This document shows, piece after piece, positions 1-7,067 of a stretch of DNA of 10,734 bases (within the stretch, counting starts at the first letter, position 1; every line of letters starts with the position of its first letter). The notes beneath the pieces are model-generated. The model did not search any database. It was not told the DNA's origin and saw only the letters and a program-made list of their open reading frames with translations. Source of the DNA: Anaerolineales bacterium UBA5797 (GTDB lineage: Bacteria; Chloroflexota; Anaerolineae; Anaerolineales; Villigracilaceae); NCBI GenBank assembly GCA_002418205.1, contig DIDP01000059.1:1-10734 (forward strand), read 5' to 3'. Both the position numbers and the translations under genes were made by a program.

Positions 1-112
1 GCGGAGAATTCCAGAAGCGACCTGTACAAGGACGATCTGGCAGGATTGCCTCTGATCGCTCCTCTTGACAATTTCGCTCTCATAGAAGCACGAACCTGCG
101 CCGGGGGATTTG

Positions 113-121
113 TGTTATACA
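113..121 (+). promoter_or_regulatory. possible extended -10 promoter of the GNAT gene
   Basis: The bases TGT followed by TATACA form an extended -10 element (TGn plus four of six consensus bases). It lies about 32 bases before the chosen ATG at 154, which would leave a leader of roughly 25 bases carrying the GGAG ribosome site at 145-148. No good -35 box lies 16-18 bases upstream, which is tolerable for an extended -10 promoter. The stretch from base 1 is open in the gene's own frame, so an upstream coding end cannot be excluded. Confidence 0.3.
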
Positions 122-153
122 ATATGCAGGGAATTAATCCACCCGGAGTTATC

Positions 154-1287
154 ATGGTCACAATCGAAAAAATCGATACAGAGGACAGATCGCAGGCGAA
201 GCGCTTTGTGGAACTGCCTTTTCGCCTCTATCGAAACTGTCCGCAGTGGGTGCCGCTGATCAACATCGATGCCTACACCTACCTCAACCGCAAAAAACAT
301 CCCTTCCATGAGCATTCCGATGTCGATTTCTTTTTAGCAACGCGCGATGGCCGGGACGTGGGGCGGATCGCCGCCATCGAGAACAAGCCGTTCAACGAAT
401 ATCACAAGACGAACAAGGCAAATTTCTATTTCTTCGATTCCGAGGAGGATCCAGATGTTGCCAGTGCCTTGTTCAATGCCGTGTTCGAATGGTCCGAGAA
501 ACACGGGCTGAAGGAAGTTGTGGGTCCCAAGGGCATGGGTCCATTGGATGGATACGGGATCCTGGTCTTCGGTCATGAGCACCGCAACACCATGACCATG
601 TTGAATTACAACCATGCCTATTATCAAAAACTGGTGGAGGGGCTGGGCTTCGAAAAGGAGGTGGACTTTGTCTCATGTTTTCTGCCTGCCGATCAATTCA
701 AGGTCCCTGAACGCGTGGAGCGCATCACCCAACGCGTCATGCAGCGCGGCGGTTTGCAGGTAAAGAGGTTCAAGAATAAAAGGGAGCTTGTTGCCTGGGC
801 GCCGCGCATCGGCAAAGCCTATAACGACGCCTTCGTGAACAACTGGGAATATTATCCGCTCACTCAACGCGAGATCGATTTTGTCGTGGATAACATCATG
901 ACCATCGCCGACCATCGCCTGATCAAGATCATCGTGCATGGCGAGGATGTAGTCGGATTCCTGTTTGCCTTCCATGACGTTTCGGCGGCGCTTCAACGCG
1001 CCCGTGGACGGCTGTTCCCGTTTGGATTGCTGGACATCCTCTTCGAACTGAAACGCACGGACCAGGTCTCGGTCAACGGCATGGGCATCCTGCCCGAGTT
1101 TCAGGGTCACGGCGGCAATGCCATCCTCTACTCCGAAATGGGGCACACACTTTTGGGCTTCAAACAATTCAAGCATGTCGAAATGACCCAGGTGGCTGAG
1201 ACCACCGAGCAGATGCGGGCCGACCTGAAAAACCTGAACGGTGTGGAATACAAGAATCATCGCGTCTATCGCAGGAGAATCAGGTAA
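154..1287 (+). CDS. GNAT-fold N-acetyltransferase-like protein (YghO-like)
   Basis: A cytoplasmic 377-residue protein. The start at 154 is chosen because GGAG at 145-148 sits 5 bases before that ATG; the frame is open back to base 1, with a TTG at 46, but nothing supports translation there. The N-terminus carries the pattern 'FVELPFRLYRNCPQWVPL', then 'RKKHPFHEHSDVDFFLA', which I recognise from a family of bacterial proteins (E. coli YghO type) annotated as GNAT N-acetyltransferases. The C-terminal half ends in a GNAT-like core: 'GILPEFQGHGGN' resembles the acetyl-CoA pyrophosphate-binding loop (Q/R-x-x-G-x-G/A), with Q317 and G320 present but Asn in place of the final Gly/Ala. The length fits two tandem GNAT-like halves. 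The acetyl acceptor is unknown, and an actual transferase activity is an inference from fold. It is followed after 10 bp by a membrane-protein gene, probably in one operon. Confidence 0.75.
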   Translation: MVTIEKIDTEDRSQAKRFVELPFRLYRNCPQWVPLINIDAYTYLNRKKHPFHEHSDVDFFLATRDGRDVGRIAAIENKPFNEYHKTNKANFYFFDSEEDPDVASALFNAVFEWSEKHGLKEVVGPKGMGPLDGYGILVFGHEHRNTMTMLNYNHAYYQKLVEGLGFEKEVDFVSCFLPADQFKVPERVERITQRVMQRGGLQVKRFKNKRELVAWAPRIGKAYNDAFVNNWEYYPLTQREIDFVVDNIMTIADHRLIKIIVHGEDVVGFLFAFHDVSAALQRARGRLFPFGLLDILFELKRTDQVSVNGMGILPEFQGHGGNAILYSEMGHTLLGFKQFKHVEMTQVAETTEQMRADLKNLNGVEYKNHRVYRRRIR

Positions 1288-1297
1288 AGGAGTTGAC

Positions 1298-1879
1298 ATG
1301 CGCCACCCGTTGGAATTCGTCGCTCAGATTCATCGCAGGCGATTCTTCCTCACGTTCCTTTTCCTGACCCTGATCCTGTTCGCCGTCTTCAGGATATTGG
1401 ACCAGCCTTTGCGGACTCCTGCCGCGCCGAACGGCATTGTCTCGTTCGAGTTGGCAGGCAGCGTGGAACGGGCGCGCGCCATCACCGATGAATGGAAGAA
1501 GTCCAGTCTGCTCCTGAGTGCAACAGCCGGGCAGCCCAACCCGGACATAGTAAATGTCCCTTATGCATTTGCCGCCTTCAGTCTCGGCATCGATTATCTC
1601 TTCATGCCGTTTTATTCGTTCGCGCTGGCCTTCGGGACGCTGCTTGCCGCGTCGAAGCATACGGGTTGGCTCAAGTCCCTTGGCGCGGTGGCAGGTTACG
1701 GGGCGTTTGCCGCGGCGCTGTTCGACGCGGTCGAAAATTACGCTTTGTTCCAGATCCTGTTGAACAGGATCCATTCCCCCTATCCTGAAATTGCCTTTTA
1801 TTGTGCGTCGATCAAATTTGGGTTATTGGCGCTTGGTCTGGTTTATGGGTTGGCGGGTTGGCTGATCCCCTCGAAATAA
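1298..1879 (+). CDS. small four-helix membrane protein, function unknown
   Basis: A 193-residue protein whose start at 1298 is set by a strong AAAGGAG at 1286-1292 overlapping the stop of the previous gene, with 5 bases of spacing. I see four likely membrane helices: about residues 15-33, 87-110, 117-135 and 168-190. The first is preceded by a basic run ('HRRRF'), consistent with the N-terminus inside the cell. Between helices 1 and 2 lies an extracytoplasmic stretch of about 50 residues with 'VSFELAGSVERARAITDEW'. After helix 3 comes 'DAVENYALFQIL', with acidic residues at the membrane edge. I do not recognise a named family with certainty and no catalytic motif is visible. Its 10-bp spacing after the acetyltransferase-like gene argues for co-transcription. 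Its stop is 5 bp from the stop of the opposing histidine kinase gene. Confidence 0.75.
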   Translation: MRHPLEFVAQIHRRRFFLTFLFLTLILFAVFRILDQPLRTPAAPNGIVSFELAGSVERARAITDEWKKSSLLLSATAGQPNPDIVNVPYAFAAFSLGIDYLFMPFYSFALAFGTLLAASKHTGWLKSLGAVAGYGAFAAALFDAVENYALFQILLNRIHSPYPEIAFYCASIKFGLLALGLVYGLAGWLIPSK

Positions 1880-1884
1880 TGCCA

Positions 1885-4143
1885 CTACTGAATTTCCAGT
1901 TTCACTTCCGTGCCTGCCATGGTCTCCTCGTTACCGAGCGGCAGCAACACATGGAATTGACTGCCGGGGAAGTTGACCTCGTCGTAGCCCTGGCTTTCCA
2001 CCCAGATGCGCCCGCCATGCGCTTCGGCGATGCCCTTTGAAAGCGCCAGCCCCAATCCCGCGCCGCTCCCTTTGAAGCGCGTTTTGCTGGTGGAGTGTTT
2101 GTAGATTTCGCCGGGCTGGTAGAACTTGCTGAAGATGATGTCGCGCGATTCCGGGTCGACGCCCACGCCGGTATCGCTGATGATGATCTCCACGCCGCCG
2201 TTCGGCAGTTCCGATTCCTGGGCGGAGGCAGGCTTGGCGGTGACCGTGATCCTGCCATCGTTGGGCGTGAACTTGATGGCGTTGCCCAAAAGATGCTGGA
2301 ACAGTTTCTTCAGCAGGTTTGGGTCTGCCTTGATCATGGGCAGAGGGGGGATATCGACGATGAGCGTTTGCTTGCGTTCCTTGAGGGTGTTTTCCAAACC
2401 GGTGCCGACCTCCTTGACCAGCAGGCTGGCATCCACCGGGACGATGTGAAGTTGCAACGTGCGCGTATCGATCTGGGCGATATCGAACATCGAGTCCATG
2501 ATCTCGTGCAGGCGGCGCGTCCCTTTGGAAATGCCCTTGAGCATGTTCCTTGCCATGTCCGAAAGGGACTCGTCTTCGAGCAGCATTTCGGTGTAACCGA
2601 TCATGGTGGTGAGCGGCGTGCGCAATTCGTGCGAGGCGATGCTGATGAAATCGGACTTGGTCTGGTCGAGGCGTTCGAGATCGCGGTTGGCTTTGTCGAG
2701 CGAACGATAGGCCTGCCGCAATTCGGTGTTGAGCTGGACGAGGTTGTCAACGAGACGGGCATTCTCGAGCGCGACCGCAGTCTGGTTTGCGAGGGCGGAG
2801 AGGGTCACGAGGTCATCCTCGGTGTAACGGTTGCCGCTGATCTTCGCGCCGAGGGCGAGCATGCCGATCCATTCGCGTTTGGAGAAGATGGGTAGATACA
2901 CTTCGGCATCGAGCCGGGCGAACCATTCCCGCTCGGAGGAGGAAAGAGACCGATATGCCGGGAGTAGATCCAGGTCATATTGCAGAAGCGGGCGCTGTTC
3001 CTGAATAAAATATTTTACGATGGGGTTTTCTTCCGTCAGCGAAATGATCTTGATCTGGCGCTCGCCCTGGTTGCGTACGGCGCGGATGCGGAACGACCGG
3101 ATCAATTCGCCGGTCCGTTCCGGGTCCACAAGGAACAGGAAGCCGCGCGAGATGTCCATCGCCTCGATGATGAGCCCCACCGCGACGTTGGCAAGTTTTT
3201 GCATGTCGAGGATGTTGCTGATCTGTTCGCTGTAGGCGTGCAGGGTTTTGCTGGGGTGGAACTCCTGAAGGTTGAACCAACGGCTCACCACCCGGCGCAC
3301 CAGTGAAAGCAGTGGTGTGAAGATCAGCGAGAGCAGCATCGCAATGCCTGCGCCAACGACCAACGGATTGTAGTTCGGCAGGGCGTTGAACGCGGTTTGT
3401 GAAGCGGAAAAACCGGCAACATAAAAGATGACAATGACCAGGGAAGTGATGATGTAGATCAATACCCGCCGCGTTACTTCGCGCAGGTCCGGTGGATCGT
3501 GGGTGGTGACGATGAATGCCGCCAGCATCACGGCGACCAGCCTGATCGGGTTGCCGGGAATTTGCCTGCCCATGATCAACAAAATATCGCTGAGCAGGAT
3601 GAACAGAAAGACCGGCAGCCAATAGTTCAGGCGGTTGCGCAGGAGCGGTTGCTTCGAACGGTTGTGTCTGGAGCGCACGCTGACGATCGCGCCGACGGTG
3701 AACACCAGCCATCCCAGTGCCGCCCAGGCCGGTGCGAGTCGTTCGCGCGTCAACGTGATCGCGCCGTTCGTCCAAATGACATCCCCCAGCCCAAAAAGGT
3801 TCGGGATGATGACCGCGATGCCCAGCCCCCAGAATGCGCCGATGCCCAGCCAGGTCCATGGATCGCGGCGTGTGAAGACAGACACCGTGAGGATCATCAG
3901 AACCGAAAGCAACAAAGCCCCATATACCTGCAGATCGGCGGCAAATTGCGGGTCGACATTCCATTGACCGCCGAAGCGCAATGCCTCAGCCACATTCAAC
4001 AGCAACGCGACGATGGCATAGCCACTTAAGAGAACAGCGGCATTCTCCTGTCCTTCGTGACGCCGCTGCAGCATCACGATCATGGGCAGGTAAAGCGCCG
4101 CCAATATCAAAAGCAGTATCATGTTCACAACTTGCGGGGACAT
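1885..4143 (-). CDS. membrane-bound GAF-domain sensor histidine kinase
   Basis: A 752-residue hybrid-free sensor kinase of a two-component system. Residues 1 to about 290 contain eight or nine hydrophobic spans (for example near 4-24, 36-55, 75-92, 98-118, 138-155, 172-190, 226-246 and 261-282), making a polytopic membrane sensor. Residues about 305-465 form a GAF domain that ends in the typical 'ALANQTAVALENARL'. A coiled-coil linker ('LNTELRQAYRSLDKANRDL') leads to HisKA, with the phospho-acceptor His505 in 'SHELRTPLT'. The ATPase domain follows: N-box Asn621 in 'GNAIKFTP', G1 Asp657 in 'SDTGVGV', an F-box 'IFSKFYQ', and G2 'GSGAGLGLALSK'. All residues needed for activity are present. There is no receiver domain and no neighbouring response regulator, so this is an orphan kinase. 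The ATG at 4143 has no Shine-Dalgarno but lies 8 bases after a -10-like box, which suggests a leaderless message. The ligand is unknown. Confidence 0.93.
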   Translation of the reverse strand: MSPQVVNMILLLILAALYLPMIVMLQRRHEGQENAAVLLSGYAIVALLLNVAEALRFGGQWNVDPQFAADLQVYGALLLSVLMILTVSVFTRRDPWTWLGIGAFWGLGIAVIIPNLFGLGDVIWTNGAITLTRERLAPAWAALGWLVFTVGAIVSVRSRHNRSKQPLLRNRLNYWLPVFLFILLSDILLIMGRQIPGNPIRLVAVMLAAFIVTTHDPPDLREVTRRVLIYIITSLVIVIFYVAGFSASQTAFNALPNYNPLVVGAGIAMLLSLIFTPLLSLVRRVVSRWFNLQEFHPSKTLHAYSEQISNILDMQKLANVAVGLIIEAMDISRGFLFLVDPERTGELIRSFRIRAVRNQGERQIKIISLTEENPIVKYFIQEQRPLLQYDLDLLPAYRSLSSSEREWFARLDAEVYLPIFSKREWIGMLALGAKISGNRYTEDDLVTLSALANQTAVALENARLVDNLVQLNTELRQAYRSLDKANRDLERLDQTKSDFISIASHELRTPLTTMIGYTEMLLEDESLSDMARNMLKGISKGTRRLHEIMDSMFDIAQIDTRTLQLHIVPVDASLLVKEVGTGLENTLKERKQTLIVDIPPLPMIKADPNLLKKLFQHLLGNAIKFTPNDGRITVTAKPASAQESELPNGGVEIIISDTGVGVDPESRDIIFSKFYQPGEIYKHSTSKTRFKGSGAGLGLALSKGIAEAHGGRIWVESQGYDEVNFPGSQFHVLLPLGNEETMAGTEVKLEIQ

Positions 4144-4151
4144 CGGCGCAA

Positions 4152-4157
4152 AGTATA
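4152..4157 (-). promoter_or_regulatory. -10 box of the histidine kinase gene (leaderless)
   Basis: On the minus strand this reads TATACT, five of six bases of the -10 consensus. Its downstream edge is 8 bases before the kinase ATG at 4143, so transcription would start at or within two bases of the start codon, and no ribosome-binding sequence precedes that codon. The hexamer 17 bases upstream (ATACAA, 4175-4180) is a poor -35. It overlaps the -10 box of the divergent GH13 gene. Confidence 0.45.
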
Positions 4158-4177
4158 ACCTGAATCGATGAATATTG

Positions 4178-4183
4178 TATTAT
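4178..4183 (+). promoter_or_regulatory. -10 box of the GH13 gene (near-leaderless)
   Basis: TATTAT matches five of six -10 consensus bases and ends 9 bases before the ATG at 4193, so the message would begin about 2-3 bases ahead of the start codon. There is no Shine-Dalgarno before that ATG. If the box is right, the in-frame TTG at 4175 cannot be the start because it would not be transcribed. The -35 window (4155-4160, ATAACC) is weak and overlaps the opposing kinase promoter. Confidence 0.45.
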
Positions 4184-4192
4184 CATTACATC

Positions 4193-6967
4193 ATGCATAT
4201 CACAAGGACATCCCGCGATACCTACCAGTTCTCATCGGATTTCTTCGGACCGGATGGGCGCGTGGCATTTGACAGTTTTGCCGAAGCCCGGAGGTTTGCC
4301 GCCCGGATGTCAGCGCATCGGGCCAAGCCGGTGCCTGCCTCCGATTTATATGCCTTGTCCCTGATCGACGAGGCCCTGCGCGTGCTCGTGAGGCACTTTG
4401 CCCCGTCATCGGTGTTGAAGGAGGCGGTCGCTTCCGTCAATGAAAATGTCGGTCCCGAACGGCTCGAATCCACGGAAAAGAAATTTGTGTCCGAGTATCC
4501 GCCGGAAAATGTCTATCGCGGCGAGGAGAAGGTCGAAGAGTATCTTGCCAGACTGACAAACGGACGCGTGAAAACCGTCGAGGAGTTGATCTACGTTTTC
4601 ACGCACAACGCCAACCCGGCGATCAGTCCCTTGCTCGAATTGGTGGACGACGAACCGCTGGAACCGACCGCCTACAAGAATTTGATCTCTGCTCTTAACA
4701 CGTTCTTTGCGCAGGTTGCACAAGATGCCCCCCAGGGCGGGGGAGTATCGCTGTTCGATATTTTGCGGGCGCCATCCGAAGCCTCCCCGGATTCCCTCGA
4801 AGGGCAATTGCAATTCATCCTTGCCCGATGGGGCGATCTGCTCGGCGAGACGTTCGTGGCGCGCATCATCCGCGGCATCGACTTTTTGCGTGAAGAGGTC
4901 ATGCGCCAAAATCTGGCGCACGGTGATTTCAAGCCGGACATCCCATTGCAGTCCTACAGCGGCGGCGAGTACGCGGAATATGAACGCTACAGTCCCGACA
5001 AGGAATGGATGCCGCGCATGATCCTCATCGCCAAGAATTCCTACGTCTGGCTCGAACAACTTTCGAGAAAATATGGGAGATGGATCAAGACGCTTGATCA
5101 GATCCCTGATGAAGAATTGGATATTCTGCGGGACCGCGGCTTTACAGGCTTGTGGCTGATCGGTCTATGGGAGCGCTCGCGGGCATCACAGCGCATCAAA
5201 CAGCGCATGGGTGACCAGGATGCGGTCGCATCGGCGTATTCGCTGTATTCCTATGATATTGCGAATGACCTCGGCGGTTGGTCAGCGTTGGAGAATTTGC
5301 GCACGCGCGCCTGGCAGCGCGGCATCCGCCTGTCTGCTGACATGGTCCCCAACCACATGGGCATCGACTCGCAGTGGGTGATCGAACATCCTGATTGGTT
5401 CCTGTCCCTCCCATATTCACCCTATCCATCCTATACCTTCAACTCTGAAAATCTTGCCGATGATCCGCGGGTGGAGATCATCCTTGAGGATCATTATTAC
5501 GATCATTCCGATGCGTCGGTCGTCTTCAAGCGCCATGACCGCGAGACGGGCGACACGCGTTACATCTATCATGGCAACGATGGCACGTCTTTTCCGTGGA
5601 ACGATACGGCACAGCTCGATTACTCCAAAGCAGAAGTGCGCGAAGCGGTCATCCAGACCATCTTGCACGTGGCGCGTAACTTCCCGGTCATCCGCTTCGA
5701 TGCGGCGATGACGCTTGCCAAGAAACACATCCAGCGCCTGTGGTTCCCCGAACCCGGCGCGGGCGGCGCGATCCCGTCCCGGTCCGAGCACGGCATGACC
5801 AGGTCCGAGTTTGACACGGCGATCCCCGAGGAGTTCTGGCGCGAGGTCGTGGACCGGGTCGCGGCGGAAGTCCCCGATACGCTGCTCCTTGCCGAAGCGT
5901 TCTGGCTGCTCGAGGGATATTTCGTCCGCACGCTCGGTATGCACCGCGTCTACAACTCTGCATTCATGCATATGCTGCGCGATGAGGATAACGCCAAGTA
6001 TCGCCTGGCGATCAAGAACACGCTGGAATTCGATCCGCAGATCCTCAAGCGCTACGTCAACTTCATGAACAACCCCGATGAAAAGACCGCCATCGAGCAG
6101 TTCGGCGACGGCGATAAATATTTCGGTGTGTGCACTGTGCTGGCAACATTACCCGGTCTGCCCATGTTCGGCCACGGACAGGTCGAGGGCTTCCGCGAAA
6201 AATACGGGATGGAGTTCCGCAAGCCGAAGATGGACGAGCGACCCAACGAAGGACTCATCGGCGGACACGACTGGAAGATCTTCCCGGTCCTTCACCGCCG
6301 ATACCTGTTCGCAGATGTCGAGCAGTTCTTCCTCTACGACCTTTATCGCTCCGATGGCTCCGTGGATGAAAATGTCTTCGCCTATTCAAACGTCCATCAG
6401 GACGAACGCGGACTCGTCCTTTATCACAATCGCTTTGCCGATACCCGAGGCTGGGTCAAAACCTCCGCCGCTTATCTAGATAAAGCGACAGGTGATCTGC
6501 GGCAAAAATCCCTCGCCGAAGCGCTGGGACTGCCGTTCGAAGGCTACGTCATCTTCAAGGATTACGTCACGCACCTTGAGTACATCCGCTCGTGCGAGGA
6601 ACTCTGGGGCAAGGGACTGTACGTCGAACTGCAAGCCTACCAGCACCACGTCTTTATGGACTGGCGCTTTGTGGACGATCCGCGTTGGGGCGAGGTTCAT
6701 ACCGCGTTGAATGGCGCGGGCGTGGACTCCATGTCTGCGAAGTGGGATGAGTTGTTTGGCGTGAAAGAGAAAGCGGTTGATGAGGAAGTTAAGGTCAAGA
6801 AACCGGGAAAGAAAACTGGGGCAAAGACATCGTCCTCGAAGAGGAAAGAGGAAAGAGGAAAGAAGGCTGCTGTCAAAAAATCTGTGAAAGAGACGAAGAA
6901 AGTTCCCACCAAAACGAAACCTGCTGAGAAGAAGTTAACGTCGAAGAAGCCATCAAAAGGGAAATAG
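4193..6967 (+). CDS. GH13 (alpha-amylase superfamily) enzyme with lysine-rich tail
   Basis: A 924-residue protein with no signal peptide, so probably cytoplasmic and acting on alpha-glucans or maltooligosaccharides. The first 300 or so residues match no domain I recognise. The (beta/alpha)8 barrel begins near residue 310. Conserved region I is 'DMVPNHMG' (Asp383, Asn387, His388); region II is 'IRFDAAM' with Arg501 and the nucleophile Asp503; region III is 'LLAEAF' with the acid/base Glu568; region IV is 'FMNNPDEKT', keeping the stabilising Asp629 but with Pro628 where hydrolases usually have His (FxxNHD). A similar N-x-P-D region IV occurs in GlgE-type maltosyltransferases, so transfer rather than hydrolysis is possible; the exact reaction cannot be read from sequence. 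From about residue 850 the chain becomes a Lys/Thr/Ser/Pro-rich tail with histone-H1-like composition. It diverges from the kinase gene. The start at 4193 is preferred over the TTG at 4175 on promoter position. Confidence 0.9.
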   Translation: MHITRTSRDTYQFSSDFFGPDGRVAFDSFAEARRFAARMSAHRAKPVPASDLYALSLIDEALRVLVRHFAPSSVLKEAVASVNENVGPERLESTEKKFVSEYPPENVYRGEEKVEEYLARLTNGRVKTVEELIYVFTHNANPAISPLLELVDDEPLEPTAYKNLISALNTFFAQVAQDAPQGGGVSLFDILRAPSEASPDSLEGQLQFILARWGDLLGETFVARIIRGIDFLREEVMRQNLAHGDFKPDIPLQSYSGGEYAEYERYSPDKEWMPRMILIAKNSYVWLEQLSRKYGRWIKTLDQIPDEELDILRDRGFTGLWLIGLWERSRASQRIKQRMGDQDAVASAYSLYSYDIANDLGGWSALENLRTRAWQRGIRLSADMVPNHMGIDSQWVIEHPDWFLSLPYSPYPSYTFNSENLADDPRVEIILEDHYYDHSDASVVFKRHDRETGDTRYIYHGNDGTSFPWNDTAQLDYSKAEVREAVIQTILHVARNFPVIRFDAAMTLAKKHIQRLWFPEPGAGGAIPSRSEHGMTRSEFDTAIPEEFWREVVDRVAAEVPDTLLLAEAFWLLEGYFVRTLGMHRVYNSAFMHMLRDEDNAKYRLAIKNTLEFDPQILKRYVNFMNNPDEKTAIEQFGDGDKYFGVCTVLATLPGLPMFGHGQVEGFREKYGMEFRKPKMDERPNEGLIGGHDWKIFPVLHRRYLFADVEQFFLYDLYRSDGSVDENVFAYSNVHQDERGLVLYHNRFADTRGWVKTSAAYLDKATGDLRQKSLAEALGLPFEGYVIFKDYVTHLEYIRSCEELWGKGLYVELQAYQHHVFMDWRFVDDPRWGEVHTALNGAGVDSMSAKWDELFGVKEKAVDEEVKVKKPGKKTGAKTSSSKRKEERGKKAAVKKSVKETKKVPTKTKPAEKKLTSKKPSKGK
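6841..6861 (+). repeat. three tandem copies of GAGGAAA inside the GH13 tail
   Basis: Three perfect, adjacent copies of the heptamer GAGGAAA lie at 6841-6847, 6848-6854 and 6855-6861, inside codons 883-890 of the lysine-rich tail (reading K-R-K-E-E-R-G-K). The unit is not a multiple of three, so gain or loss of a copy would shift the frame for the last ~35 residues. Confidence 0.85.
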
Positions 6968-7067
6968 GAATTGGACTAACGCGACGACTGATGACCGAGG
7001 TGTTTGTCCAAGGATTTCGCCTGAAAAAATAGGTTGCTGCAAAATCTGGTTGGCTGACGCGGCTGTG

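Noticed and set aside
65..70. Perfect TTGACA as the -35 box for the first gene
   Set aside because: Nothing resembling a -10 box lies 16-18 bases downstream (about 87-94), so the match is probably coincidental.
673..1299. 208-residue open frame antisense to the acetyltransferase-like gene
   Set aside because: There is no recognisable domain and no ribosome site, and the plus-strand gene has family motifs over the same bases.
2095..2895. 266-residue open frame on the plus strand inside the kinase gene
   Set aside because: It is antisense to the HisKA/HATPase coding region of a gene with every kinase motif intact. Its composition is what GC-rich antisense frames give, and no ribosome site or family was seen.
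2975..3964. 329-residue open frame on the minus strand in another frame of the kinase gene
   Set aside because: It is His/Arg/Pro/Gly-rich with no family pattern, and it overlaps the membrane and GAF region of the true gene on the same strand.
6971..7011. TTGGAC and GTCCAA inverted repeat after the GH13 stop as a terminator
   Set aside because: Six-base arms with a 29-base loop and no T-run are within chance; no clear terminator was found between the GH13 and TIR genes.
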